NCBI GenBank assembly: GCA_018873245.2 | Contig: JAEMBT020000009.1 | Coordinates: forward strand, 14,999,794-15,063,793 | From: Archegozetes longisetosus | Lineage: Eukaryota; Arthropoda; Arachnida; Sarcoptiformes; Trhypochthoniidae | Reading direction: 5' to 3' | Length of the DNA: 64,000 nucleotides | The notes under the pieces: generated by a model | The model's database searches: none | What the model saw: the letters and a program-made list of their open reading frames with translations, nothing else | Told to the model about the DNA's origin: nothing | Program-made: the position numbers and the translations under genes | Shown here: in pieces, positions 9,789 to 24,170 of the stretch | Position numbering within the stretch: the first letter of the stretch is position 1 | Layout: each line of letters opens with the position of its first letter

Positions 9789-12700
9789 TCTTTTTGTTTT
9801 CAAAACTCAAACAAAAAGTATTAATACTTTACGACTTCTATGCTTGATTTGTTCTGCCAACACTTTGGATCAATACATGCTGTCTGTTTTCTAATTATTA
9901 TACATAGACTATTAGGTTCAATATTAGAGCGGTATCCGGGATCCCGGCAAATCATAAAAACATTAAAAAAACAAAAATAATGTAAATTTAAATGAAAAAA
10001 GTTTTGCACTTGCGGATGTAACTAATGCTCATTCAAAAGACTTAACGCCTTAGAAAATTGTGATTAGGTATAAACTTATTATCAATTTCTTGTGCACAAT
10101 TTCTATCTCTATAACAAATCTATTTCTTGTGAAAATTTTTTGAAAGTTTATTCATGGAAGTGTGGAATTTCGGGATTCAGGGAAGCGAAATTCACTATTG
10201 CCGAGTGGACTATTTCCCAGGAAGGCCCTTCTCAATTCGATATTATGAACATTTGCCTACTACAACACTGCTATGCATGCCATTCCCCGAACCCAGCCTT
10301 GACTTACCTAACATAAAATAGTTAGATTAGTTTAGAGGTGTAGTTTAGAGGTAGAGGAATATCCAGAATATTGAACCCTATTCTGGATCTTATCGTTATG
10401 ATTGGAGAAACGGAGAATATACATTTACCGAATATATGCTCTAATCTATATTTAAGTTGAAAAGAGAGACACCAGATATCACTTCTTTCAAAATGAAATC
10501 TTACAAAACTGATATTCCATCAAATCAATGTTTTTCTGATTTTATTTTATAACTTTAGTCTGTTTGCATACTTTTTGATCTAAAGAGTAAATATCTTTTG
10601 TTATATTTAAAACATCGAAAGTATATTGAATCAGACATTTTTCAAATAAATACTATTCTAAAAGTAGAATATTATCTTACAATAGCTTTCAAATGAAATG
10701 TCAATTTGACTAAAATTAAATGAAAATCTCCTGAGCAAATTAACTTCCAAACATGTTTATGGAGCCAAGCTCATGAAAAATTTTAGTAACAAATTCAAAT
10801 TTAAAACAATTGCATTCCGAAAATTCAATTCTTCCCATATTATAAAGATTTAAAATTTTCTTATTTGCATAGTAACAATACAAGATTTATAGTATACTTA
10901 TATTATTTTCCTCAATAATTTTCAATTTGATTATTAACGGTCGAGAAGTCAGAAAATTTCGAATGGGGTGCTCAAAGCCGGAAACTTCGAGTGACACTGT
11001 ACACAATTTTGGTTTTGATTAAATTCTTCCCAGTTAAAACTTGTTAATAGCTTTAAACTTGAAATATATTCTATTTTCACTTTTTGTAGCAGTTATTACA
11101 AGAAATTAATAAAATTTCATATTCATAAATATAACTTTTTATGTTGATTAGTGCCTGAGAGTTTTTATGCATCCTTGACCTCTACTAGCTTTTCCACAAC
11201 ACATCATGTAACAAAACTGACTAACAATTAACTTCACTTTGTCCAAATTCATGTCTTTGATATTCAAGTTGTCTCGTTTAGCAATCATTTTTGTACTGAA
11301 ATTGTAAGAAACATCCTTTGAAAAATAATTTCCCAGAATAATAAGCCGATCAAATCGAAAGTCTAGATATCGTGAAGTTAGAGGTCAAGAATTCAGAATG
11401 ATATAAATGACTGAATTCCTATTCAAATATTTTTGTAGAGAAGCAAAATTTGTGATTTTGTCATCCTTTTAACCTCAGCATAAATTGTAGTAAAGTTGCA
11501 GCCTTGTTAAAATAACTTTCTATTGATATTTTACAGAGAAATTTCTCAAATTTGTCCGAAGCTTGATTCGTAGTAAGAGCTGTAGCCAGCGGAGAGACTA
11601 AGGAGGCTGTGTTGATGTTGACGAAAACCAAGTGAAAAGTGCTTGAAATAATGAAATTAACTTGTCTCAGCTAAATTTCAGTGTTTAAAAATTTCAATCA
11701 ATCTCGAAGTTGCCACCAGAGAATTTCAGTCTGACCAAATTCAAATCGTTAGTTACGGTACTGCTCGTAATAGTTATAGAATAACAGAATAAGAAATAAA
11801 CTGTGTTGAATGAATGTTTAGCATAGTGTGTTTGATTTATATTCTGATCCGGTTACCGACAATTCGGTAATAGGCAACTCTGGCTGTAAGCAAGCTATTT
11901 CCCATGCATTGACAAGTTGCATAGAATCAGGTCAGACTGTATCGAGATTAAAAATTAATAATTTTTCAATTATTAAAATTTATCGAATCGCCCACAGCAA
12001 TAATCGTTAGTCTTAAGTGGTTATCTTACAAACAATAATCCTTCTTGTAATAGTGTTCTTGTAAGTCAAGGCATCCCATTTTTGAATGACCCTGTCTTTA
12101 AAATGTTTATTGACACATTTGACGTGATACAAGAAATCCGCTCAACAGGACATTTCATTTAAATTGTTTTATTGAAATTGAACCTTCAATAGATTGTTTT
12201 GAGTGTGATTCTTGACCTTTTTGTCTTTTACTATTCGAAAATTTAAAGCTTAATAAATCTGAGATGTTCAACAATTTCATATTACATGAGAGAGTTCAAA
12301 AGATTATGTATATACCCGACAATTTCTAAAATAGGGGTTTTCGAGCATGACATCAATTGTAATTGAATTGAAGAAATACCTTCAAAATAAGATTTCGTGA
12401 TTACTTTAGTGGAAACATTGAATAAAAGTTAAGTTAAATTTATAGCTTCTACTACGAAACAATTCTGAAGCATAAGAGCAAATTCCGAATCAAGCTATGA
12501 ATGGCTGTAAATCAGACGTAAAACTAACTAGTGGATTTTGGTGACAAATTTTCATAACTAGAACAAAATTAATATGATGTTAAGCGACTAGTTTTCACAA
12601 CTGGTTGATTGGTCAATGTTCTAAGCTTTCTAATCTTTAGCGAACAGAATCTGAAATGTTTGGTGAAAATATTCTTACCAAAGTCTAATAAACAATATTT

Positions 12701-13166
12701 TTGGGTACAATAAGTATATAACATAAGCAGCTGTTTTGTTTTACTTTTCACACTTCTGTTCACCAAATATAAGGAATATTTTTGGACCACTTGACAAAAG
12801 TTTTATTAAACAAATATTTTTCTAATCATCAGATCATACGTCTGATTGGTTTACATATCTCTCAACAAACAAAATAATACAGTATAAGCACGAGAGTCGA
12901 CAAAAACAATACATCCAGATTAACTTATTGCTGACACTGTGTCCAAAGACAATTCGATAATGTTTTATTAAAATGAGAAAATTCATTTGTGACGCTAAGC
13001 TCAATCAGCTTAGTATCAGTTTATGTCGTTTTTTCGCTTTATCTTTTAGACTGTCAGATAGCAATAAATGAATAGTTCACTACATTTGTTTATATACATA
13101 TCTAACCTAACCTAATATAATCCAGCCTAACATGTGAGTGGATATGGTTCTGAATAATTAAAAACA
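9789..13166. other. Non-coding stretch
   Basis: No gene is supported. It contains a short perfect hairpin around 10361-10388 (arms ATCCAGAATA/TATTCTGGAT) and a CCTAA-type tract near 13103-13116. A 60-codon frame at 11828-12010 has somewhat coding-like composition (VTDNSVIGNSGCKQAISHAL) but matches nothing I recognise. Confidence 0.5.
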
Positions 13167-13287
13167 CAGTGAAACCTGAATGGCTTAGTTAAATGGCTTT
13201 CAATAATAACGATAAATCTATATTTTCGATGGGTATTTATATCGCTTTTTAAAAATCACTTGAGTGCAAGTTAAGCAGGTTTTGCTG
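13167..13287. mobile_element. Pogo-like MITE, about 122-bp class
   Basis: The left end is CAGTGAAACCTGAAT and the right end GCAGGTTTTGCTG, an inverted pair. The right end abuts TA. The length (121 bp) matches the copy at 30092-30213. No coding capacity. Confidence 0.65.
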
Positions 13288-14695
13288 TAGTGATGACCCA
13301 ACGCAGATACTGGCTATAGATTTCAATGTCGAGAAAGGTTGACATTGAAAATGAAAACTATTTGGTACTCTTGCATTTATTTTTAGATCTATTGGATTAG
13401 TCAAACTGAATCTCAACCATTAATTAATTTAGAGCAAAACAATTAACTTTGTGAGTGGGTCTGCCGACCCTTCATCGAGAGAAACCTATAGAAAAATGTC
13501 CAAATAGGATAAATTTCGACTATTATTTTGAATGAGATTAAAATCAGAGGAAAACTAAAGGATAAAATGTTAATCTCAGCTGCAGACCTGCGCTGAAGGT
13601 TAAAGACATTGTTTTGTCTGAAAGCTGGAGACTAGTGAAAAGCTAGAGTTGACATCCTTCAGATATTATGTCACTCTGACATTAACCTCGATAACACGAA
13701 TTACTATTTAGTCCATGTTTTGATGGCCTTCGCATTGTTTCAAGTCGCTCGAGCTCACGAACAATACAGTTTGTCAAAATATAGTTTTTCAATGAAGTCA
13801 ATTGAAAAGAGAGATAATTACTTGAAGTCAACTCTAATAAAATGAATGAAACTGTCAAACATGTGCATGAAAAGCAAAAATTTCTATTAATTTAACTTGA
13901 ATGTAAACAAGTTTAGCCAAATTAAACGTAATACGTTAGTGTCTAACTGATTGTCAACTCCTTTATTCACTGTTTTTGCTATGTTCTTATCATCAAATAT
14001 GATATTAGTACTTATTAAAACTCATTCAAATTGCCGCCAGGTCAGATGGTAGCCATGAAATGAGTCTAAAACTAATTTTCACTTGCCAAAGTGGCCAGTG
14101 ATCACCTTTGGGTTGCCAAAACAGTGTAAATCTAACTGATCTGAAGAAAATGTTTTTTAAGGCTCTGCGGTTCAGAGTTATATAGCTGTGGTGAGCACAC
14201 ATACAGATAATGTTTTCATAATATAACACCGTTTCTAAGCTAATTAGAATAATGTTGAGCTCAAATTCTTCTGACATTTACTTCAATAATATTGATTGAA
14301 AAATAAAATAAACATAAGTTCATGAAATTTGACTCTAATTTGTGAAGTACACGCAACTTATGCTCAATTTTTCATAATGCATTGTCTCTGTCGAAACACT
14401 TTTTATTTTATACAGACTGTCAAAAATAAATCTGAACTCAAATTTTGAGTACAATTTGTGTTTAATATTACTCATCGATTAAATACAACTTATAAGCAAA
14501 GTTTGAAACGAGTAAAATCTCTTAATTATGACGTTTGAAATAAAAACAAAAGTAGCATTTCAAATGATCTTTTCAATAAAACAATGTTTTTATTTATAAA
14601 ACTTATTTGTTTACTTAGTCTTGTGACTGAACCAGAGAAGAATTCAATGATAAATCTGGTAAAAAAAGAACCAACGAATGTGACTATTACCGACA
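13288..14695. other. Non-coding stretch
   Basis: No gene, RNA or clear repeat could be supported. A slightly less AT-rich patch near 14030-14130 has no recognisable coding content. Confidence 0.45.
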
Positions 14696-14699
14696 TTAA

Positions 14700-15171
14700 C
14701 CCTTCGAAGGAACTGTGGGGTCTTATTTGTCCTAATAATATTTTGAAATTTTGTTTAAAACAAACCATAAATGCAAAAAATCTATAAAATTCTGTATTCT
14801 ATCACAAACTATTTCTTAACAAAACTACATAATTGTCATTTTAATATTACTTACAATTAAAATTCTAAAAATAAATAAGTAAAGCAAAGTCTGGTGTCGT
14901 ACCCCACCTTTCTATTCACGTAACTTTTTTTCGTAATACACATGTAATGTATTTCAATGCAATTTGGATGAATCCAATAAGAAAGGGGTTAACTGTGATG
15001 TCAAATGTTATGACTTGGATACAATACGATATGTGAATGGAATAGTGGGGTATTTTTGTTTAGTCCTTGAGTTCTACGCATAATAAGCCCAGATTCGTCC
15101 AGGAAAGTTCCCGCGATTTTTTGACCCCATCTTTCCCTTTAAGTGATTCTAAACATAATTCCTTCGAAGGG
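14700..15171. mobile_element. piggyBac-like non-autonomous element with TTAA target sites
   Basis: TTAA at 14696-14699 is followed by CCCTTCGAAGGAA. The inverted complement TTCCTTCGAAGGG ends at 15171 and is followed by TTAA at 15172-15175. TTAA duplication with CCC-starting inverted ends is the piggyBac hallmark. A further inner inverted motif, TGGGGTC / GACCCCA, occurs a short distance inside both ends. The 472-bp body has no transposase. The two 67-80 codon open frames overlapping the left boundary extend outside the element and are chance. Confidence 0.8.
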
Positions 15172-15175
15172 TTAA

Positions 15176-18100
15176 TAGCATTAATAAGCAAATGTTGTGG
15201 GAGAACATCTCTCAACACTATTTTTGTAGACCACATTAGATCAATAAAAGTTCATTTTGACAGATCAAATTTTCAGTATATGAATAATTGATATTAGTTG
15301 CTATTAAAATGTCAAATTGTAAAAAGCCTTTAACTGCTTTATCAGAGTTTAGTTTTATTTTGGCCAATGTGTACATACTGAACTTTGTAGAGCTCAACTT
15401 GATCTCCCATTTTTCAATAGTTCATTTCTTATTTCATATTAATTTACAACTTGTTACGAGCAACTTATTCGGGTTTAATCGATAAAACTTGTAAAGCCTA
15501 ACCTGACATATCTATACTGCATCTATACTTGCAAGTGCAAGCGACGCACTTTTGCGAGTTTTATGCTTCACTTAAAAAGTGTTTCAGACTTGAAAAGTAA
15601 AAGCGAAAGTTAGTCACATTAATATATAATAATTCATAATCCACAATAAATATTTTAATATACATAATAATTAATGATATATAATTTAAGAATTTTTATT
15701 ACTTTATATATATAACTAGAAAGTCGAAATGTGTCACTTGCATTTATACATAGATATACTTTCACTCAATTTATATCTATTTATGTGATTCCTAATAAAT
15801 GATGTATTTATCTGAAGAAAACTTTACTCAATACAGAGAAGATAAACTAAGTATCCATTAAAACCCTCGGGTTATAATTGGATTTGAACTTTGTGAGAGA
15901 ATTAAATTGCTTTTAAGCTAACTCTAATTTTGATTTCTCTTTTGAATTTGAAATTCTTCAGTCGATTCACTGATTAGATCTAAAATAAGTTTCTGTAAAA
16001 TAATTTAAAATTTTGACATTGAATTGAATTAGAAGTAAAAGTAGTGATTTCAGGGCTCACAAATGTTTGAGGTGATATTTTATTTATCAAATTCATCGAA
16101 ACGACAGTAATCGAAAATTCGAGTTTAACTCAAATAGAAGTGATAGAAGTAGAAAAGTTGAAACATCAGATACATGGAGGTATTTGATGAATGGAAACAG
16201 AGAATAGAATAGAGAAGTTGGTTACAGAATAGAGAATTGTAGGCATTTTAAGAGTTGATATGAAAAAATGTGATGAAGAAACGCATGCGTTCGGTTCACG
16301 ACTCGCTCATTGCTAACCGTATGCATGAAAAGTAACTTTTCTCACTTACTAAGTGATAGTGTCTAAGAAGTTTGACATACGCTGTCATCTCAATACTCCA
16401 AACATTAGTTTGGTCTCAACTCTTTTCTTCTCTACTATATTTGCAAAATCAGACGTTCAAAAGCTCGACATTGGCTACAGGTAACAATTTCTCATATTGT
16501 AACATGTTATTTAGTGACATTTTTATATTTATTATCTGTCACTTTGCAAACTTATTCAACACTAAGTATTTGATATTAAAAATATGAAAAATTCATTGTT
16601 TATCAATATTTGAGGATAAAATCTAAAGAATTTATTTGATTGCTATTTCATTTGAATTGATAGAGAAAATTTTGCCTAATTTTGTCAAACTATTACATTT
16701 TAATATTCTGGTACTAATAGTAAATGTGTCACTCCTTATGAAGTTTTGCTTCATTCTGTTGAGGGATAAGTCATAAAACATAAGTAATGAGATTTTAGGC
16801 GAAGCCCTAAAATATTAGATTCTGTAATTCTAGTGCATAAAAAATGCTACATTAAGAATATTTTATAGTAATAAAGAATATTCAGTTATAATAAAGAAAA
16901 TTGCGTTGTAATGAAGAATGTTCTCTTGTAATGAAAACATTCAGTTGTAATAAAGAATATTCTGTTGCAAAAATTCACGGAAAGCTATATTTGTCATGAG
17001 CTGAAAGAGTGGACAAATATTGTAAAAATATTAAGTTAGTAATTAAACATTTATTATTTATTGACAAAATACTTATTAGTCGATCCAAAATTCATGAGAA
17101 CACTTATTGCCCAAACTCCAGGTCCAAACTATATGAGTGATGAATTTTTATTAAATTTGAAACTGCTTAAGTTTTCATCTTATGGAACATTAGCTCTGAT
17201 GCACTAAATTTTGGTTCGAAAGCATAAGTTATCTACTTTAATAAATTGAATATTTCATATTATTGCTCATATACATTCCTCGTAGTGTTGTTTTCGATGT
17301 CATAAATTGAACAGATTATTAACTCGGTCTAACAGCCCAATCAATGACTCTGAGCACAGTTCCTATAAAATGTTTCAATTTTCTAAACATTTTCTAACAA
17401 ACGCTGTCATAAATAATACTCGAATTGAGGTCATATACTTTTGTTGAAACTTTTTTGTGTCTAAAATATAAAAATACGAATATTTTCTAAATGGTAGACA
17501 ATTACGATCTACCGCTCGAACTAATGCATTGCAAATATAGTGATATAACACAAGTATTAGCACTTCTTTGAATATATCAAAAATTTGATGGCCTTTTCAA
17601 TGAGTGCAAAATTGCTAAATTTGTGCTTTATATGAAAAATTGATCGCAAATTCTGTTCATTTGACAAATCAAATATATGAAAGTATTTGAAATACACTAA
17701 TTTAATAGAGTGTCGCAATTCACATTACTTCGCGCTAACCCACATTTTACAACAATTCTCTCAATTTGAAAGTTTACATTTTATAATTCACATCGAATTT
17801 TTGGAACCATTTGATAACATAACGGATCAATTTTTGAAAAGCAAGTTAGAAAACAAAATATTGCGTAATATACACTGAGCCAATTAGAAGTTAATTAACC
17901 TCATATTCAATTTTTCAGTATAATATTTAAGTGGAGAACAAGTCGATCGAACATATGTTTTATGGAGTAGTTAATAGTTTTATTGGGAGTGATTTATTAG
18001 TTTTAATGTAACCAAATCTGGACTTTGGTATACATTGGATTTGCTTGTGTACAAACGTGCGAATATCATATCTGAGTAAATATACACTAACTTTAATTAC

Positions 18101-18480
18101 ATCACAAATTGCTATTCCTTTCGTGACGAAAGCTCATCATTTCCTTATTTTTATCTCTTTTCTATCCACTAATAATTATTACAACTTTTTTCCTATCAAT
18201 TTACGCATACATTTGTTCTGTGATCAAATTTAAGTGAAAGTCATGTGAAGTGATATATGGAGGAAATAAATAAATATTTATTTATTTACAGGACAACAGT
18301 TTTGAGGGAACAAAGTGTTAGAAATAAAGAGTTGACATGATTATTTCAGACTAATAGTTTGATATGAAAGCATTAACGAACGAATATTGAAAGACGTCAT
18401 ACTATTGTTAAGCTTAACCATCTATATAATAATGACCTTATTCTGTCCAACTGCTCAATAGTTGCACTTGTTCAAGTGCC
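15176..18480. other. Non-coding stretch
   Basis: No gene is seen. It includes the degenerate 20-bp tandem array at 16866-16969 and a perfect AT palindrome around 18265-18289 built from AAATAAATAAATATTTATTT. Other open frames are AT-biased chance frames. Confidence 0.5.
16866..16969. repeat. Degenerate tandem repeat, about 5 x 20 bp
   Basis: About five consecutive variants of GTAATAAAGAATATTCAGTT fill this stretch, with A/G exchanges between units. No coding frame runs through it. Confidence 0.65.
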
Positions 18481-18489
18481 ACGAGCCTC

Positions 18490-18549
18490 ACACCCTAATC
18501 TAATCTAATCCAACCTAATCCGACCTAACCTAATCTAACCTAACTTAGG
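18490..18549. repeat. Interstitial telomere-like (CCTAA)n tract
   Basis: Variants of CCTAA, TCTAA and CCGAC run for about 60 bp, followed at once by TTAGG in the opposite orientation. This is the arthropod telomere pentamer in degenerate form. Confidence 0.75.
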
Positions 18550-18552
18550 TTC

Positions 18553-21500
18553 AACCACTCTCATAACATAGTCTCAGTATATTTATCTTGCCAAAAATGG
18601 CCACTGAATAATTTGAGTGTTGAAAACTTAGTTCTGAACTATTTGAACGTAAACCAAATCTCTAATTGTGTACAAGAATCAGATTGCCAGTTCATATAAC
18701 CTATTCTTAAGAACGGGTCTAATCTCTAATTCAATAGTAATAGTGAAAATTGCATCTTTCAAAACTTGTCAATGAACACGTAGCCTCAGGCCGAAACTTC
18801 ACAGACTCTTCCGATTCACTAAAACTTTAAATGTTGAAAAAAATACATTTTCAGTTTAGAACAATTTTGAAGTCAGTATAACCTTAATGTGCCTCTAGAA
18901 AAAAGACATTTATGTTTGAGAGACAAATAAACGTAAATTAGAGACTTAGAATGAATTAGAGCTGTGAAACAGCTTATGAGCGTATGGCAAAATTTGCCAT
19001 ACAGTTACTGTTACTGTTTTTTGGTTTATATTATTTTATTTACAGTTTGGCTTCTATGCGATAATAACTTTAGCACATTAACGATCGATCGGAAAAATTT
19101 TCACTTATGAGTTGTTGAATATGCTATAAACTTATATTTGATCTCTTGTTTAACTACTTATTACCCAAAATTGACTTCAAAATTTAGAGAATATTCCATA
19201 TAAATACATAATATTGTTGAATATAAATTACAATTATATTAGAGTTACAATGAAAACTAATTATCGTAACGGATGAGTGAACCAGATATCTAATAAAATG
19301 ACCACTTATTCAGTTTGACAGTTTCCGATAGAAAGTTTTCAATTATCTCGAACTGATCAGAAAGTTGCGTAATGACAGGTAGGGTTTATTGAGCTGTTGA
19401 TGGGTATATTGACTGAGGCCCAAATGCATTTTGTATTGATTGTATCGGAAACGCCAACCATTGACCGAGCATTCAATACACGTATATGTCACATATCTTC
19501 AACAGCAGTTACGGCTCCCACTCTATAACATATTTACTTCTAAGAGTGACCGAAGTAGCCATCCATAGGTGGTTAACCTTTGAGTAGTTTATTCTTTGCA
19601 TAAAATAAGTTCAAATGCAGTTAGTGTTTAAAGTTAGCAAATGGTAATTAGGTTTAAGTCTGTTCGCGTCAATGGTATTACACTTCACCCAATCAGAGTT
19701 TCATTTATTTAGCCATAAGCTTATATTAATAAATGCTCAAACTGTAAGCTCGTATTAGTAAATTCTGTCCCTTCTCTAATCTTTAGTAATTACAAAATAT
19801 AAATAAGGATTAAGACCTTCAACCACTTTCATCGGTTCAATGTTTCTGTACTGTTCATCAGTTCTGTACTCAACTCATATTCAGATCTCTAACTTGTGAG
19901 CAAGAATTTCATGTTAGACCAAAAATCAGAGAAATACACTTCAGAATTGTATCTATTACAACATCACAATCTCTAACAATTTAAAACTATATATAAGCCA
20001 AAGATTAAATAAATACATTTAGAGCCCTTTCAATAACACTTTTCTCTGAAATAAATTGCAATCCTTATCGTTTGACCATACTTTCGATCTGTATTTTTGC
20101 TCGATTTTATTCGATTATTGCTCAATTTCAGGATCATTCAACTTTCAAAGGTTTTATTAGTCGAACAAAATTGCTTCTCAAAAATGTTTTTATTCTCATC
20201 TGTTATTCAGCCCTATTCACAAAAGAGAAATATTTATATCAAAGGTATCCAAATTTAAATTAAGTGTTAAACTACTGATGAAAAAATATTTTTGACTATA
20301 TAAAAGACTATTTACAAATGCAACTCATAATTGACTTACGGTAGAGACCAGGGTCATCACACGTCCAGTTTTGACTTGACAGTCCAAGTTTTGAGTACTC
20401 GTGTCCAGCGTCCAGATTAAACCCTAACCTGTACTTAATTTTTTCAGTTTTTAGTCGACTAACTTTGAAGTATAATATTAATTATGTTAGCTTTTATATT
20501 TAGAGAATCAAAATTCTTAGAATATCAGAATATTTGATCAAATGTGAAGTAGATTAATTAATATCTTATCAGTCCTAAGTGTCTAAATTTTACGCCCAAA
20601 GTGGTTGCACTTGTTTTTCAATTGGTTTTCAATTGACTAACAAAATCAATCACGAGCTAAAGTTTAATTTTAAATTTGAGTTTTTTATTTCTCTTCACCA
20701 GTTTATGAAAGTATTATTGATGAATATTTATGAAATAAGTGTCACGTTTTACATATACTAAATTTGAAAGAGTTATGTTTTGTATTACAGTTTTCAATAA
20801 TTTGATGTAAAAATATTTTGATACCGACTTTCAATATAAGCGCAATAATGATTGATATAAATATTTTTCAATACAATAATTACACCATAAGAAATACAAA
20901 CAAAGTTATAAATAATGTGAACATTTTGAATGTAATCAAAAATTAATTTTTAGTATAAAACTAGAGGCTCCTTTATTCTGTCCAGTTCGAATTTAAGCAA
21001 AACGTGGTCACCGTAACAAGTACAAATATGGAGTTATGATTGTTAACAGCAATTCACTAATATTAATTTGAACCAAGTATTCGAATAAAGTCTCAAAAAT
21101 CAATTATTATTAGTCACTGTGAGAGGTAAGCAGTCCGAACATTAGCCTTTCTTCATATCAGATATTAATTAAGTTTTCGCATGAATATTCTCTTTCGATT
21201 AGAAATAATTAAAGTTTAGTCTGTAAACTAAGAGTACAAGTTATTGAAGCGTACATTTTTCACGTAAAAATTCAGTTATTGTTTATATTTGGAATCTTAA
21301 AATTATATTTAGTGTCTTAAATATAGCAAGAATCCAAATAGGGTTCAAACAGAATCCAACATAATTCTAAGAATCTAATAAAATTAACTGAAAATAACAT
21401 AAAACTAAAAATGTTTGTATAATTAAATAAACCATGATAATTGAGAAAATCGTTTTCTTAGAGATTATTTCAGTTACGATCCGATGTGATTGACGTAACA

Positions 21501-23515
21501 AACTATAAATATTCTTACTTTAGCTATAGATGTGTTACTATAAAAAATTGCTGAACATCTGTTGAGTCTCAGAACAGATATTCGTTTCAAGTCTCTCACA
21601 GTTGAAATAGTTTTTTAGTTATAAGTTCATCTATTTGTAAATGATTTCAATTGCCGACAAGTGGCACAAAATTGTCATAATTGAAAAGAGATGTTTTGCA
21701 GGAAACCCAATTTGGCTTCACTTCAAAAGAGATTCGGTTTAAAGAAACTCAGTTTAAAGTGAATCAAAATTTCAAATATTATAAATAACTATTTGCCATA
21801 TTCTGCATCAAATTGAAATTGAAATGATTTCTACATAAATGCCATACGAATGACTTAAAGTCAGTTTGAGTTAAGTCTTCGTTTGAAAAGAACTGCTAAA
21901 AGTATTTTTTGATACAAATAAAAAACGATTTATCACCATTAGTGAAGTGTCGATCAAACATTCAAGTTATGAAATATTACTTTGAACGTTTTGAAATATT
22001 CAAAGTAATGAAAGTCTTGTAAGATGTAAGATACGAACCAATTGTAAGCAAAACATTTTCAAATACAGTTAATAAGAAAACATTTTTCACAGAAAGTCTG
22101 TTAAATGGTTTCAGAAGTAATTCAAATTTCACACTTAGTTTGCATAAATCAAACCAGTTTTAGTCTACTTAGTATTGAGCATTTAGTTAAAGATTCTGAA
22201 TGTTTCTCCAGGAATGCATTAGTTCATGAAATATTGAATAGGAATCTGAAATGACGACATCGTTTGCTCATAGAATACATTAAGTTCTACTTTGAATAAT
22301 CACAAAACTAAAGATTAAGTGTTATTCTCAATTCAAATTATCAATAAGAACATGAGTAAGAATACAAGAATGCATAAGAAATGTGTTATTAATTTGAGAT
22401 TTACGTGAATTTAAATTACTTTTAATCGATTGGTAAGAGAAAAATGAAATGTTTTTGAATCCTGTATAAGATATATGAAAGCAAGAATTGAAAATATTCT
22501 GTAAACATACCAGAATAATGGAGTTTAAAGCAATTTGACCATTAGTTTGAATCAAGAATTTAGATGATATAAGACTTACGTCATTTGAGAAGCTCATAAT
22601 TCATTCATACTTGAAGTCTGCTTTGAGTAAAATGTATCAAACATTTTATATTCTCACTAAATTTCTTTTTCATTATACTATAATTGACGCAAAAAATTCA
22701 ACGCCTAATATACATCATGAGTATAATATTATTTGTTTTTGGTTCCGGTTTTAGTTCTGGTATTTAGCTTCTGGTTCTAGTTTTTAATTTTGGTATTTAG
22801 ACTCTGGTTAGTTCTCTAAATACATTTTGATATTAAAATTAGGTTTGACTGCCAGTTTGTCATTCTTTGATTTTTTATCAATATTCTAAATAAGTTTGGA
22901 TAAAATCTCATTTTGATTCAAATGAATTGAGTTACATCTCGAAAATAGGTTACATATATCTTTCATACATCCATAGAATGCAACAGAAGAAGAAATGAGA
23001 GATAATCAGGCAATTGAAGAGTGAGAAAAACAATTGTATAAACACATTGACACGTCTGAAAATAGTTTCTCAATGCATGTGATGACATGGATTACGCTTA
23101 TATGCGTCAATCACATAACTTGTTTAGTTAGTTATGTACATAAATTACATGATTTCGATCTAATTCAATCTCTACTCATATTCATATATTTTATATTAAT
23201 TTATTTGATTTTCTTTTATTTGATCATAAAGTAGAAAAATGATCTGTAATTCAATTTTTGTCAATAACTAAATCGATTTTGAGACTAAGTGCATAAATAA
23301 GTTTTATACAATTTCGATTACATCGATGAAATCCACTGATTTTACCAAAATCAGCAAATAATCAAATCTAAAAAAGTTGTTTCGCAAAAGATTCAAACTT
23401 TTGACTAAAATGCTTGTGGAGTCAGAATGAGAAATGTTCTTCATAGAATGTCAAGGTAGTGAAAAGTTCTCTCGAGATTTGCACACATTTATGTAATGAT
23501 GCTATTCTTCCTTGT
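18553..23515. other. Non-coding stretch
   Basis: No gene, RNA or clear mobile element could be supported in these 5 kb. Open frames are short and of AT-rich chance composition. A region near 22735-22810 is a loose repetition of GGTTCYGGTTTTAG/TTTGGTATTTAG. Confidence 0.45.
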
Positions 23516-23517
23516 TA

Positions 23518-23696
23518 CAGACGTATCTCGCTATAGTGAACCGCTTAATGCAATAGGAATTCGTTCGCTATTATGGCAATTGATTATATGGATATAGTGT
23601 ACATAATCTGCTAACCGAATAGTCTTTGCAAAGTTTATATTATAGCTGTGCGTTCACTAAATTTATATCCCACTTGATTTTAGAGAAAGTCGACTG
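23518..23696. mobile_element. Pogo/Tigger-like MITE, about 170-bp class
   Basis: It starts after TA with CAGACGTATCTCGCTATAGT and ends AGAAAGTCGACTG before TA. The interior aligns along its length with the copy at 38888-39056, including TTATAGCT.TG.GTTCACTA. CTCGCTATA-type ends with TA target sites are typical of pogo/Tigger elements. Confidence 0.7.
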
Positions 23697-24145
23697 TATT
23701 GCAGCATAAAAAATATATGGCTTTTGTTTATGAGCTCGCAACAAATAGACTCAATACAAAAGCGAGTTTATTAGTCTGTTTCTAATCGATTGAATCGTAC
23801 CTCTGATTGAATGATATTTTGTCATCCTATAAAATGATGACTAATAAGACTGCTACTCTGTCAATAATTCGTCCATTGTTTCCATTGATTCCTTCTTAAT
23901 GGCAATATGATTGTTGATCTTACGGATCTTCTGAGAATAAAAGCACTCGAATTCCTCTCTTGACAAATAGAATATTCTCGAGTTTGATGTGAATATTGCA
24001 TCAAAAGAGCAATAATCCTTTTTTTGTGTAATACTACAAAAATTTAGTATTTGTCCGGCAGTGGCGATGCCTTAGTTTTTATTCACCAGCACAAAGATCA
24101 TATGCTAGAGTTAAGCTAGCTCAAATAGGTTCCATCGTTAGAATT

Positions 24146-24170
24146 AGGTCAAGATTAGGTTAGGTTAGGC
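24146..24170. repeat. Short (TTAGG)n tract
   Basis: ATTAGGTTAGGTTAGGCTAA: about four TTAGG units. Confidence 0.7.

Noticed and set aside
14526..14787. Overlapping frames on both strands at the left border of the piggyBac-like element
   Set aside because: They cross the element boundary, mirror each other on opposite strands, and show no domain.
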